Assembly: GCA_942491415.1 (NCBI GenBank)
Contig: CALOAD010000020.1
Coordinates: 372,001-436,000 of the forward strand
From: CALOAD01 sp942491415
GTDB lineage: Bacteria; Cyanobacteriota; Vampirovibrionia; Gastranaerophilales; CALOAD01
Length of the DNA: 64,000 nt
Reading direction: 5' to 3'
Positions 16,909 to 26,401 of this stretch are shown here, piece by piece (the stretch's first letter is position 1; every line of letters starts with the position of its first letter). Made by a program: the position numbers and the translations under genes. The notes under the pieces are model-generated. The model was not told the origin of the DNA. It was given only the letters and a program-made list of their open reading frames with translations, and searched no databases.

Positions 16909-17628
16909 TTAAAGACCAAGTGCTTTTATTTGAAGCTTGACTATCTCACAAATTCCTTTTTTTCCAACGTTTAAAAGCTCTATAAGTTGAGATTCACTAA
17001 ACGGAGTTCCTTCTGCCGTCGTTTGAAATTCTATAATTTGCCCTGATTTTGTCATTACAATATTTGCATCAACATCAGCAGTTGAATCTTCTTCATAATC
17101 TAAATCTAAAAGGATTTTACCGTTACGAATGCCGCAACTAATTGCAGCGACAGGCTCAATAATAGGATTTTCATTAAGAGAACCATTCACCATTAATTTA
17201 TTTATTGCATCATAAAGAGCAACGTAAGCACCTGATATACTTGCAGTTCTGGTTCCGCCATCAGCTTGAATTACATCTGTATCAATCGTAATAGTTCTTT
17301 CCCCAAGCTTCTTAAGATCAACAGCAGCCCTCAAGCTTCTTCCTATAAGTCTTTGAATTTCTTGAGTTCTACCTGATATTTTACCGCCTCGATCTCTGGA
17401 AACACGTGTATGTGTAGCACTTGGCAAAAGAGAATACTCCGCCGTTAACCAGCCGTGACCTTCTTCTGACATCCATCTTGGCACTTTTTCTTCAACCGTT
17501 GCGGTTGTTATAACTTTGGTATCTCCAAATTCAACTAAAACAGAACCTGCTGCGTGTTTTGTAAAATTTCGAGTAAATTTTATTGATCGAAGTTCATCAT
17601 TTTTACGATTATTTAATCTTTGAACCAT
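16909..17628 (-). CDS. rph: Ribonuclease PH
   Basis: A 239-residue phosphorolytic 3'-5' exoribonuclease that trims tRNA 3' ends. Diagnostic blocks are [19 protein letters not shown], the active-site [38 protein letters not shown] and the [15 protein letters not shown] metal site. Length and ends match the family. First gene of the minus-strand rph-hisS pair; it diverges from metG, with promoters expected in 17629-17737. Confidence 0.95.
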   Translation of the reverse strand: MVQRLNNRKNDELRSIKFTRNFTKHAAGSVLVEFGDTKVITTATVEEKVPRWMSEEGHGWLTAEYSLLPSATHTRVSRDRGGKISGRTQEIQRLIGRSLRAAVDLKKLGERTITIDTDVIQADGGTRTASISGAYVALYDAINKLMVNGSLNENPIIEPVAAISCGIRNGKILLDLDYEEDSTADVDANIVMTKSGQIIEFQTTAEGTPFSESQLIELLNVGKKGICEIVKLQIKALGL

Positions 17629-17737
17629 TATTATTGCCCCTTTTATTAATCATTACATTTGTTTGTGATAATTTTATAATTAGTATATAGTATATATCAA
17701 AAAATATGGATGTAGTAAAAGCCTAGAAGGTTTATTT

Positions 17738-19318
17738 ATGAATAATAAAGACAAATTTTACATAACAACTGCAATCGATTACGTCAATGCACCCCCTCAT
17801 ATAGGACACGCTTATGAGAAAATAGCAACTGACGTATTGGCAAGGCATTTCAAACAAAGAGGTGCTGATGTTTTCTTTTTAACCGGTTCTGATGAGCACG
17901 GAATAAAAATTCAAAGAACGGCAAAAGCGGTTGGAGTGAACCCCAAAGAACATTGTGACAATATTTCAAACCTGTTTAAAGAGGCTTGGGAAAAATTTGA
18001 TATAGACTACGATCGATATATAAGAACTACTGATGTTGATCACGAAAACCTTGTATCAAAAGTGTTTAAAATTCTTTTGGATAAAGGTGATATTTACAAA
18101 AGCTCTTATAAAGGCTTATATTGTCCCGGCTGTGAGGCTTTTTTATCGACAAGAGATCTTACAGAAGATGGTTTATGTCCTGATCACCAGTCTAAACCTC
18201 AAGAAATTCAAGAAGAAAATTATTTTTTCAAATTATCAAACTATAAAAGTAAAATAATTGAGCATATAAAAAACAACCCTAAATTTATTTTGCCTGAATA
18301 TAGAGCAAACGAGATCTTAAATCAACTTGAAGACATAGAAGATATAAGTGTTTCAAGATCAAAAGACTCTGTAACTTGGGGAATATCAGTGCCGGGTGAT
18401 GATTCTCAAATTATTTACGTTTGGATAGATGCTCTTTCCAACTATATAACAGGTATAGGTTATTTTGAAAATCCTGAATTGTTTAAAAAATATTGGCCTG
18501 TTGATCTCCAAATGTTAGGTAAAGATATTCTGAAATTTCATTCGATTTACTGGATTGGATTGCTTTTAGCTCTAGGGATTGAACTACCTAAAACTATTTT
18601 TGCCCATGGTTGGATTACGGTTGATGAAACTAAAATGAGCAAATCACTTGGCAATGTAATCAATCCAATAGCTCTTTTAAATGAATATGAACTCGAAAAT
18701 GCAGATGCCATAAGATATTTTTTGATGACGACAACACCTTTCGGAAAAGATGGAAATTTCAGCGATGAAGAATTTAAAGCAAAAGTTAATGCTGATTTGG
18801 CTAATAACTTAGGGAATTTGCTAAACCGTACATTAAGTATGCTTGTGAAGTATTTTGATGGTGAAATCACCTCAGGGGCTTTGACTTCTGGTGATAATGA
18901 ACTTGCAAAAGCTTGTGCCGAAACTGTTGAAATTGTGGCAAGCCGTCTTGATAATTATCAAATAACAGAAGCTGCCGAATCAATCATCAAACTCGTTGAT
19001 AACGCAAATAAATACGTAAATGAAACAGCCCCTTGGTCTTTGGCAAAAGATCCTGAAAAAATGCAACAATGTGCCCAAGTTTTATATAACGTACTAGAAA
19101 CAATGCGCTATGTAGCCGTTTTAATTTACCCATTCGTTCCTAATATAGCTCAATCAGTGTGGGAGCAACTTTCTATGGATGGAAATATCTCAGATCAAAG
19201 ACTTTCATCTTTAAGTTGGGGTGGGTTAAAACAAGAAAAAATTGCGGAGAAAAAATCAGTAAAACCTGTATTTTTAAGGCTTGACTCTGAATTTGCAGGC
19301 GATAAAAAGAAAAAATAA
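17738..19318 (+). CDS. metG: Methionyl-tRNA synthetase
   Basis: A 526-residue class I synthetase. The HIGH motif is PPHIGHAY near residue 20 and the KMSKS motif is ETKMSKSLGN. A connective zinc-knuckle region has CPGC then CPDH. It lacks the C-terminal EMAP/Trbp111 dimerisation domain found in some MetG proteins and ends with a Lys-rich tail. The start is preceded by AGAAGG. It is followed after 2 bases by tatD, a common bacterial gene pair. Confidence 0.95.
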   Translation: MNNKDKFYITTAIDYVNAPPHIGHAYEKIATDVLARHFKQRGADVFFLTGSDEHGIKIQRTAKAVGVNPKEHCDNISNLFKEAWEKFDIDYDRYIRTTDVDHENLVSKVFKILLDKGDIYKSSYKGLYCPGCEAFLSTRDLTEDGLCPDHQSKPQEIQEENYFFKLSNYKSKIIEHIKNNPKFILPEYRANEILNQLEDIEDISVSRSKDSVTWGISVPGDDSQIIYVWIDALSNYITGIGYFENPELFKKYWPVDLQMLGKDILKFHSIYWIGLLLALGIELPKTIFAHGWITVDETKMSKSLGNVINPIALLNEYELENADAIRYFLMTTTPFGKDGNFSDEEFKAKVNADLANNLGNLLNRTLSMLVKYFDGEITSGALTSGDNELAKACAETVEIVASRLDNYQITEAAESIIKLVDNANKYVNETAPWSLAKDPEKMQQCAQVLYNVLETMRYVAVLIYPFVPNIAQSVWEQLSMDGNISDQRLSSLSWGGLKQEKIAEKKSVKPVFLRLDSEFAGDKKKK

Positions 19319-19320
19319 AA

Positions 19321-20091
19321 ATGCCAAAACTTATAGATACACATGCACATCTTGATTTTGATGCATATAAAGATAATTTTAATGAAGTTTTATCTGATAT
19401 GCAAAAGCATGGTGTTGAAAAAGCAGTTATACCCGGAGTTACCTTTCAAGATTTGCCTAAAGTTTTGGAACTTGCACATAAATATGAAAATATTTACGCA
19501 GCGATTGGTATTCACCCAACAGAGGTAAAAAGTTGGAATGAAAACTCTTATGACCTTCTAAAATCTTATGCAAAAGATGAAAAGGTGGTAGGTATAGGAG
19601 AGACGGGGCTGGATTATTATTGGGATAAATCTTATATAGACTTGCAAAAAGACGTTTTTAAAGAGCATATAAGACTTGCTAAAGAAGTTAAAAAACCTAT
19701 AATTGTACACGATAGAGATGCTCATGAAGATTGTTTGGAAATACTTAAAGAAACAAAAGCTTCTGAAGTTGGTGTTATAATGCACTGTTTTTCAGGTGGT
19801 CAAGAATTTGCACAACAATGTGTTAAGGAAGGTTTTTATATTGCTTTAGGCGGACCGGTTACTTTTAAAAATGCTAAAAAACCCAAAGAAGTGGCAAAGT
19901 TTGTGCCATTGGAAAAGCTTTTACTGGAAACGGATTCCCCGTTTTTGACTCCTCATCCGCATCGAGGTAAAACCAATTACCCTTCTTTTGTAAGCCTTGT
20001 AGCAGAAGAAATAGCCAATATTAAAGAAATGTCTGTTGAAGAACTTGCTGACATAACAACCCAAAATGCAAAAAAAATCTTTCGTTTTTGA
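19321..20091 (+). CDS. tatD: TatD-family metal-dependent deoxyribonuclease
   Basis: A 256-residue TIM-barrel hydrolase. The first metal motif is LIDTHAHLDFDAY, then GETGLDYYW, PIIVHDRDAHED, MHCFSGG and the catalytic LLLETDSPFLTPHPHRGKTN region in order. TatD/YcfH proteins are Mg2+-dependent 3'-5' nucleases implicated in DNA repair and quality control. It starts 2 bases after the metG stop and is certainly in the same transcript. Length is normal. Confidence 0.9.
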   Translation: MPKLIDTHAHLDFDAYKDNFNEVLSDMQKHGVEKAVIPGVTFQDLPKVLELAHKYENIYAAIGIHPTEVKSWNENSYDLLKSYAKDEKVVGIGETGLDYYWDKSYIDLQKDVFKEHIRLAKEVKKPIIVHDRDAHEDCLEILKETKASEVGVIMHCFSGGQEFAQQCVKEGFYIALGGPVTFKNAKKPKEVAKFVPLEKLLLETDSPFLTPHPHRGKTNYPSFVSLVAEEIANIKEMSVEELADITTQNAKKIFRF

Positions 20092-20130
20092 TTGGCAGTT
20101 TAATTACTATTGCTAAATTTAAAGGCGCAC

Positions 20131-20159
20131 TTCATTTTTTATAAAACATACTTTATAAT
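20131..20159 (+). promoter_or_regulatory. Promoter of the third pseudopilin
   Basis: TATAAT at 20154-20159 with TTCATT at 20131-20136, spaced 17 bases. The -10 context (TATAATAATTAAA) is the same as at 3694. Confidence 0.5.
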
Positions 20160-20193
20160 AATTAAAGGCAAGTAAAAAGTTTAAGGATTGAGA

Positions 20194-20838
20194 ATGAATA
20201 AATATAAAGGGCTGACTTTAACCGAGATTTTGGTAACTATAGCGATTGTAGGTACTGTTGCGGCTTTGTCTATTCCTGTTTTTGTGAGCAGTGATGCAGA
20301 AGATGAATTTAAGATAAAATGGCAAAATCAATATAAAGAACTACAAAAAATAACAGATATATTGAGTATAAAAGGTGAGATGGATATTACCAATACGGAT
20401 GCAATGAGGAATAGTTATGGTCGTTATCTAAATTATCTTAAAATTGATGAAATGAGAAATATTTTTTCATCGCCAATTCGTTTTTATAAAAATACTTCAT
20501 CGGTAGGATGGGATATTTCTTCTGTGATAGATAGTTCTGTTATTTTAAATAACGGTGCGTTTATTAAATTTGATGAATATGATGCAGGAAATTGTAATAT
20601 TACAATAGGCTCTGTAAATAATGTTTGTGGAGATCTTCATTTCGATTCAAATGGAGAGAAAGGTCCAAATATGTATGGTGTTGATAATCAAATTGTATGG
20701 CTGATTAAAAACAATGGTGATTATAAAATAGTTCCCGCAGGAAGTGATGATGGAAAAACTTGTGTTGTAAATTCGACAACGATTGATACTTCTGTTGGTT
20801 GTTCTGCCATTGCTCTCACCGATGATGAAATGCCATAA
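20194..20838 (+). CDS. Type IV pseudopilin-like protein, third copy
   Basis: The leader MNKYKG is followed by LTLTEILVTIAIVGTVAALSI, with Glu at +5. The C-terminal half carries the same calcium-loop-like motif as the pair at 3742 and 4440, here HFDSNGEKGPNMYGVDN, and a Gly/Cys-containing tail. It is more distant from those two than they are from each other. I start at ATG 20194 with AAGGA at 20183-20187; the TTG at 20188 has no suitable ribosome-binding spacing. A single-gene unit with its own promoter. Confidence 0.85.
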   Translation: MNKYKGLTLTEILVTIAIVGTVAALSIPVFVSSDAEDEFKIKWQNQYKELQKITDILSIKGEMDITNTDAMRNSYGRYLNYLKIDEMRNIFSSPIRFYKNTSSVGWDISSVIDSSVILNNGAFIKFDEYDAGNCNITIGSVNNVCGDLHFDSNGEKGPNMYGVDNQIVWLIKNNGDYKIVPAGSDDGKTCVVNSTTIDTSVGCSAIALTDDEMP

Positions 20839-20900
20839 GTCTAAACGATTTAGTGTTTTAATTAAATAGCAATTGTAGATTTATTACTGATTTTATTCCG

Positions 20901-21538
20901 ATAAAGTATTTTATGTAAATTCATAGCTTTAAATTTTTCGTTTTTTCAGGGCGGTTTTTCTTTTAAATGAGCGAATTAGAACTCAAAACTTTAAAAATCC
21001 TCTCTCCGAGGGGGAGTTTTTTCTAAAAAAACTCCACAAAAACTTCGACACGAGTTTCTTTTCTTGTTTTATACGCTTCACTTGATTTTGACTTTCTTTT
21101 CAAAATCTGCTTGCTAACTCGCTTCGCTCAAACACAGCAAGCATCCTTTATATTTGACGTTCCGCTCTAAAACTTACGAAAACAAACTACGGTCTATTTT
21201 GGAAAAATTAAAGCCTAACAAGCGAATTAGAGATTCTTAAAAAGTTATTCCTGAGAAAATTTATCCCCCCTGAAGTAATCTCAAAAAACCTCAAAACCAA
21301 CAAGGCAAAAGTCTAAAGAGCTACTTTAAAAATCTATAAACTAACTATAAAAATCAAAAAAATAATAAAAATTTAAATTTCTTTAGGGGGTAAATTTTTG
21401 ATTTAATAACCTTTTTATAGAAGCTCTATGAACGGCTAATCTAAGGTTTTTTAGCCTTGCTTGTCAAGGTAAAAAACCGCTTAAAAAATTATAACTACGG
21501 ACTTAAAGCTTTTATTGAATTTACATAAAATACTTTAT
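20901..21538. repeat. 638-bp non-coding block bounded by perfect 23-bp inverted repeats
   Basis: The ends are 20901-20923 (ATAAAGTATT... to ATTCA) and 21516-21538, exact reverse complements. Inside, the symmetry continues imperfectly: AGCTTTAA at 20925 against TTAAAGCT at 21503, and GCGGTTTTT at 20951 against AAAAACCGC at 21472. Local hairpins lie at 21013-21035 (GGAGTTTTTT with AAAAAACTCC), 21109-21142 (GCTTGCT with AGCAAGC) and 21445-21478 (GGTTTTTTAGCCTTG with TCAAGG and AAAAAACC). There is no protein-like frame. It may be a MITE-like non-autonomous element, a decayed insertion or a structured RNA. Confidence 0.65.
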
Positions 21539-21566
21539 TAGTTACTATTTACTCAAGACCAATAAA

Positions 21567-23093
21567 TTATCTATCTCCTGTGGACTTTTCACTTTCGTGT
21601 TGAACAAGTTCCAGATAGCTTTTATAAGTTTCATTTGTTGGATTTAAGTCTACAGCTTTTTTTAGATTGTTTATAGAAGCATCAAATTCCATAAGTTTAT
21701 GATGTACATAACCAAGGTTATAATAAGCCCAGCCTTGATTTGTATTTATTTGAGAGGCTTTTTTGTAATACTCAGAGGCTTTTTTATAATTTTTTTCGTA
21801 GTAACAATAGATATTGCCAAGGTTTGAATAGACCCAAGGATTATTAGGATCCATTGTTATTACGTTTTCAAGAGTTTCTTTTGCAAGATCACAAAGTCCT
21901 TTTTTGTAATAACAACGACCTAATTCATTGTAGAATTGGGCGTTTTTATCGTTTATGCAAATTGCTTTTTGGTAATTTTCGATAGCTTTATCATAATCTT
22001 CTTTTTTGTAAAAATAGGCGTTTCCAAGATTATAAAAAGCCCAACCGTTATTGGTATTAACTTCAGCAGCTTTTGCATAATAGTTAAGAGCTTTGTCGAT
22101 ATCTTCTTTGTAGTAATAGTAGATATTACCAAGGTTTGAATAAGCCCATTCATTGTTAGGATCAAGAGCTATGGTTCTTTCCCACAATTCTGTAGCTTTG
22201 TCATAGTCCCCCTTTTTATAGTAAGTTCTTGCTAATTCATTATTGAAAGAGGGGTTTTGGGGGTTGTTTGACACCGCTTTTAAATGGTATTGAGCTGAAA
22301 TGTCAAATTCTTTTTTATCAAAATAGGCGTTTCCAAGATTATAAAAAGCCCAACCGTAATTAGGGTTTATTTCGGCGGCTTTTTTGTAATATTCAATAGC
22401 CACATCATATTCTTTTTGTTGATAATAGTAGATATTTCCAAGGTTTGAATAAGCCCATTCGTTGTTTGAATCTATTGAAAGTGATTTTTCAAGAGCTTTT
22501 TTCGCTAAATTATAATCTTCGAGTTTATAATATGCTCTACCTATTTCACTATATAAAATAGCATTATTAGGGTTTATTGTAATTGCCTTCAAATAAGCTT
22601 TTGTCGCTAGTTCATATTCTTTTTTCTCGTAAAGAGCTAGTCCAAGGTTATAAAAAGACGAGAAGTCTTCTGTGTTTAAATTTGCAGCTTTTTCGTATAA
22701 TTCTAGTGCCAGGTCATAGTTTTGATGTTCAAAATAAATATCACCAAGGTTATTATAAAGAAAATGACATTCAGGCTTGTTTTTAATAGCACTTCTGAAC
22801 ATTTCTATTGCGTTTTCAAAATCATTTTGGCTTTTATAAAGCAATCCAAGATTATTGTAAGGTTTAAAAAACTTGGGCTCAACTTCAATGGCTTTTTTAA
22901 AAGTTTCAATTGCAGCAGTTATATTTTGAGTGGCAATATATACTTTTCCAAGTTCATTATAAGTAAAAGCATTTTCTGAATTAATTCTTAAAGCTTGCCT
23001 AAAATGACTAATGGCAAGATCATACAACTTTGAGCTTGCATGGCTTACACCAGCTTCTAGGAGTTGTTTTTCATTGTTTTCTTGTTCAATCAT
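21567..23093 (-). CDS. Tetratricopeptide repeat protein with three-TPR super-repeat
   Basis: A 508-residue protein made almost wholly of TPRs (about 14), with no signal peptide, membrane segment or catalytic domain. TPR arrays are scaffolds for protein binding. From about residue 195 the TPRs form a higher-order repeat of about 103 residues: NNEWAYSNLGNIYYY, then GWAFYNLGNAYF, then a NELARTYYKKGDYD-like unit, repeated about three times. The DNA shows it too: a CCAAGGTTTGAATA sequence recurs near 21813, 22130 and 22439. The partner is unknown. The short spacing to the inverted-repeat block at its 3' side is notable. Confidence 0.85.
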   Translation of the reverse strand: MIEQENNEKQLLEAGVSHASSKLYDLAISHFRQALRINSENAFTYNELGKVYIATQNITAAIETFKKAIEVEPKFFKPYNNLGLLYKSQNDFENAIEMFRSAIKNKPECHFLYNNLGDIYFEHQNYDLALELYEKAANLNTEDFSSFYNLGLALYEKKEYELATKAYLKAITINPNNAILYSEIGRAYYKLEDYNLAKKALEKSLSIDSNNEWAYSNLGNIYYYQQKEYDVAIEYYKKAAEINPNYGWAFYNLGNAYFDKKEFDISAQYHLKAVSNNPQNPSFNNELARTYYKKGDYDKATELWERTIALDPNNEWAYSNLGNIYYYYKEDIDKALNYYAKAAEVNTNNGWAFYNLGNAYFYKKEDYDKAIENYQKAICINDKNAQFYNELGRCYYKKGLCDLAKETLENVITMDPNNPWVYSNLGNIYCYYEKNYKKASEYYKKASQINTNQGWAYYNLGYVHHKLMEFDASINNLKKAVDLNPTNETYKSYLELVQHESEKSTGDR

Positions 23094-23191
23094 AATAAAC
23101 CTAAATCTTTTTAATAATTCATTAATATTATACTACATAGAGTTATAAGTTATAATTTGTAACAAGAAATGAGCTTAACAACTCTTTATTA

Positions 23192-24466
23192 TTAATTTAT
23201 CCATTTCTTAACAGGTTTAATTAAAAACATTAGAATAATAGCGGAAAATCCTGCTACCAATACAGGTATTAAAAAGAATATCTTATGATTCATTTGATCA
23301 TAATTACCGGCAAAAAGACCTCCTATAAGGTTTGCGGTAAAACTTGATGAAAACCAAATTCCCATAAGTAGAGAGGCGAATTTTATCGGTGCAAGTTTTG
23401 AAACAATTGAAATCCCCACGGGAGATATGCAAAGTTCGCCAACGGTATGTAAAAAATATACAGATAAAAGCCAAAATATACTCACTTTATTAAAATCAGC
23501 AAAGTGAGAAGCAAATATCATAACAACAAAACCTAATGCAGCAAAAGCAAGTCCAAATGCAAATTTTGCGGGAGCTGACGGTTCTTTATTAGATTTTGCA
23601 AGCTTTAGCCAGAGATCCGAGAAGAGAGGAGCTAAAAGTATTATAAATAAAGGGTTTATTGATTGAAAATAGCTAACAGGCATTTCCCAGTTAAGAAAAG
23701 GAATTATTCTATTAACGGATCTGTCTGCAAATAAAGTTAGAGAGCTCCCTGCTTGTTCGAACAAAGCCCAGAAAAATATAGAAAAGAACATTAAAATAAA
23801 GATAACAGCTACTTTTTGTTTCTCTTCTATTGTTAGCGGCGCATTGTCTACTTTGTTTTCTTGTTCTTTTGATGTTTGTTCTTTTAAGCCGTGTTTGCCT
23901 AGATATTTTTTCTCTCCCCAAGTGTATGTCAAAAGACCTATGAGCATTCCTATGCCTGCAGCTGCAAATCCCCAGTGAAATCCGATTTTTTCGCCCAATG
24001 TTCCACAAATAATAGGTGATAAAAAAGCACCCACATTTATACCCATATAAAATATTGTAAATCCTGAGTCTTTAAGTTTTTCCCTGCCCTCATATAGTTT
24101 GCCGACTACGGTTGAAATGTTTGGCTTGAAAAATCCATTACCGATAATTAACAAGCCCAAAGCAGTATAGAAAAAATGCAAATCAGAAAAAGCCATGGCA
24201 AAATGCCCCAGCACCATAAGTAGCGCTCCGATGAAAATACATTTTCTTGCGCCCAGATAACGATCGGCTAAATAACCACCTATTAAAGGGGTAAAATATA
24301 CTAATCCCGTATAAATTCCATACACTTTACCGGCATGTGCTGTGCTGAAAGTTAAAAACTTTACCATATACAAAACAAGCAATGCTCTCATTCCGTAATA
24401 GCTAAATCTTTCCCACATTTCAACGGCAAAAAGTAAATATAATCCTTTGGGGTGTTCTGTTTTCAT
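23192..24466 (-). CDS. POT/PTR-family peptide:proton symporter
   Basis: A 424-residue MFS transporter of the proton-dependent oligopeptide (POT/DtpT) family that imports di- and tripeptides. The signature EMWERFSYYGMRALLVLYM contains the ExxERFxYYG proton-coupling motif, and GGYLADRYLGARK and FTIFYMGINVGAFLSPIICG are the usual PTR signatures. About 12 helices with a short central charged loop. It is shorter than many homologues but looks complete. Peptide uptake fits a fermentative, host- or detritus-associated lifestyle, which is inference. Confidence 0.9.
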   Translation of the reverse strand: MKTEHPKGLYLLFAVEMWERFSYYGMRALLVLYMVKFLTFSTAHAGKVYGIYTGLVYFTPLIGGYLADRYLGARKCIFIGALLMVLGHFAMAFSDLHFFYTALGLLIIGNGFFKPNISTVVGKLYEGREKLKDSGFTIFYMGINVGAFLSPIICGTLGEKIGFHWGFAAAGIGMLIGLLTYTWGEKKYLGKHGLKEQTSKEQENKVDNAPLTIEEKQKVAVIFILMFFSIFFWALFEQAGSSLTLFADRSVNRIIPFLNWEMPVSYFQSINPLFIILLAPLFSDLWLKLAKSNKEPSAPAKFAFGLAFAALGFVVMIFASHFADFNKVSIFWLLSVYFLHTVGELCISPVGISIVSKLAPIKFASLLMGIWFSSSFTANLIGGLFAGNYDQMNHKIFFLIPVLVAGFSAIILMFLIKPVKKWIN

Positions 24467-24485
24467 TTTTCAGGCAATCTAAAAC

Positions 24486-24947
24486 TTATGCTAATGTTTC
24501 TTTTTTAATGTTGTCTATTTCGCTTAAAAAATCATCAAGGTTTTGAAATTTTTTAAAGATTGATAAATATCTAATATAAGCTATATTATCAGCTTTCTTA
24601 AGAGACTGTAGTACATACTCTCCCACTGTTGTTGATTTGATTTCTTTTTTAACAGCGGTTAGTATTTTAGACTCAATTTCATCGACAATTTCATTAACTT
24701 TTCCTTCGGGCAAATTACATTTATTGCAAGATTTCATCAAGCTTTTTTGCAGTTTTTGCCTTAAATAAGGTTCTCGGCTTCCACTTCTTTTGGCAATTAA
24801 TACAGGTGTTGATTCAATCCGTTCATAGGTAGTAAAACGTTTTTTACAACCTTCGCATTCTCTTCTTCTTCGAATGCTTGATTCTTCGTCTTTTGATCTG
24901 GATTCTAAGACTTTAGTTATTTCGTATTCGCAAAAAGGGCATTTCAT
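24486..24947 (-). CDS. nrdR: NrdR transcriptional repressor of ribonucleotide reductase genes
   Basis: A 153-residue regulator with an N-terminal zinc ribbon (MKCPFC at 3-6 and CEGC around 33-36), the RRRRECEGCKKRFTTYER block and an ATP-cone domain (LIAKRSGSREPYLRQKL then the TTVGEYVLQSLKK segment). NrdR senses ATP/dATP and represses nrd genes at paired NrdR boxes. No nrd gene is in this window. It lies between lgt and the peptide transporter on the minus strand, preceded by GGAGGTCTC. Confidence 0.95.
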   Translation of the reverse strand: MKCPFCEYEITKVLESRSKDEESSIRRRRECEGCKKRFTTYERIESTPVLIAKRSGSREPYLRQKLQKSLMKSCNKCNLPEGKVNEIVDEIESKILTAVKKEIKSTTVGEYVLQSLKKADNIAYIRYLSIFKKFQNLDDFLSEIDNIKKETLA

Positions 24948-24986
24948 GAGACCTCCGAATTTAATTTTAAATTGTAATTATTTTAT

Positions 24987-25793
24987 TTAGATGCATTTTA
25001 TCTTTTTACACCAAATTTTCACATAAAACAAGCCTAAAACACCAATTATAATTAATATAACACTTGCCCATTGAGCAATTGGAATACCTAAAAAGTTATA
25101 AACACTGTCAATCCTGATACCTTCTATTAGTAATCTTCCTATTGAATATAATATAAGGTAAGAGAAGAAGACAACTCCTTTTAAGGCTTTGGAATAAGGC
25201 TTTATCAGAAAATATAAGATTGCTAAAATAAATAAATTCCAGATAGATTCATATAAAAAAGTCGGGTGAAAAAATTCAAAAGTCTGATATTGAACGGGTC
25301 TATTCATTTCAGGAATGTAAAGCTTCCAAGGAAGATTTGTGGGTTTTCCGAACGCTTCCGAGTTGAAAAAATTGCCCCATCTGCCTATTGATTGACCTAA
25401 AATAAGCCCGAATGCAAAATAGTCTGCATATTTTAAAATAGAAAGTTTTTTATAAAGTGCATATATTGACCCGAATAGAAATCCACCTAGAAGCGCACCA
25501 TGAATGGATAACCCACCATGCCAGAGTTTTGGGATTTCAGAAAGGTTCACACTAAAATAATCAAGATTAAAAACTACATAATAAAGCCTTGCGCCTATAA
25601 TTGCACCTATTAAACAAATTAAAGACAGATCAATTAAATTTTCTATGACTTGCTCGGGTTCTTTTTCTGATTTTTTAGCAATAAAAACAATAAATGCTAA
25701 TCCTGATAAAAAGGCGATTGCCATTATTATTCCATACCAATAAATGGTTAAATCACCTATAGTTAGTGCTATTTCACCGGGGGATGTGAACAT
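24987..25793 (-). CDS. lgt: Prolipoprotein diacylglyceryl transferase
   Basis: A 268-residue membrane enzyme that transfers diacylglycerol from phosphatidylglycerol to the lipobox Cys of prolipoproteins. Seven helices; signature GRWGNFFNSEAFG, also HGGLSIHGALLGG and FLYESIWNL with the YESxWN motif. The start codon abuts the stop of the upstream lipoprotein gene, so the two are translationally coupled, putting the modifying enzyme behind one of its likely substrates. Confidence 0.95.
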   Translation of the reverse strand: MFTSPGEIALTIGDLTIYWYGIIMAIAFLSGLAFIVFIAKKSEKEPEQVIENLIDLSLICLIGAIIGARLYYVVFNLDYFSVNLSEIPKLWHGGLSIHGALLGGFLFGSIYALYKKLSILKYADYFAFGLILGQSIGRWGNFFNSEAFGKPTNLPWKLYIPEMNRPVQYQTFEFFHPTFLYESIWNLFILAILYFLIKPYSKALKGVVFFSYLILYSIGRLLIEGIRIDSVYNFLGIPIAQWASVILIIIGVLGLFYVKIWCKKIKCI

Positions 25794-26339
25794 TTATTTT
25801 TTATCGCTACTTTCTATTTTTGCTGAATATTTTTCCAAATCTTTTTGCAAAAGTTCGACTTTATTCGCTACAGTTTTTGCATCTTTTGCTTTTGGCGCAT
25901 ATTTTAAATAATTTTTATAAGCCTTTAAAGATTCTTGAGTTGAATTTACAACCAGTTCATAGTCTACTTTATATTTTTTTTCTTCTTTTTCTTTTTCGAA
26001 TTCTTGCAAAGCTTTATTTTCAAAAATAACAGCTATTGAATAGTGGGCATCCGCAAAATCTTTTTTTAACTCTATAGCTTTTTTGAATTCCTCTATAGAT
26101 TTATCAAATTCTTCTTTTTCTAAATATGCAATGGCGAGATTATATCTGGTTTGTGGGAAATTGGGGTTTAAATCCTTTATAGATTCTAATCTTGCTATAG
26201 CTCCTTCTATATCTCCTTGTTGCATTAGCTCAGCGGCTCTTTGATTTAGGATTTGAACATCTAAATGTGAGCAAGCAACCGTAAAGACTGCAATTATAAA
26301 TAAACTTACTGCCAGTTTTAATGCGTTAATCATTTTCAT
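25794..26339 (-). CDS. TPR lipoprotein
   Basis: A 181-residue lipoprotein. The signal peptide ends at lipobox VFTVAC (Cys23), followed by two to three TPRs (RYNLAIAYLEKEEFDKSIEEFKK ends in a canonical TPR helix pair; HYSIAVIFENKALQEFEKE follows) and a Lys-rich helical tail. Asp is not at +2, so outer-membrane sorting by the E. coli rule would be expected if Lol-type sorting applies. It is directly coupled to lgt. Function of the TPRs is unknown; BamD/NlpI-like assembly roles are conceivable but not supported further. Confidence 0.8.
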   Translation of the reverse strand: MKMINALKLAVSLFIIAVFTVACSHLDVQILNQRAAELMQQGDIEGAIARLESIKDLNPNFPQTRYNLAIAYLEKEEFDKSIEEFKKAIELKKDFADAHYSIAVIFENKALQEFEKEKEEKKYKVDYELVVNSTQESLKAYKNYLKYAPKAKDAKTVANKVELLQKDLEKYSAKIESSDKK

Positions 26340-26401
26340 TCCCTATTTTTAAAATTCCGACAATAAAAGTATATTTTATTTTTTTAAATTTGTGAAATTG
26401 T

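Noticed and set aside
21567..23093. CRISPR-like periodic repeats
   Set aside because: The regular spacing is the TPR coding repeat in an intact frame, not short identical repeats with unique spacers.
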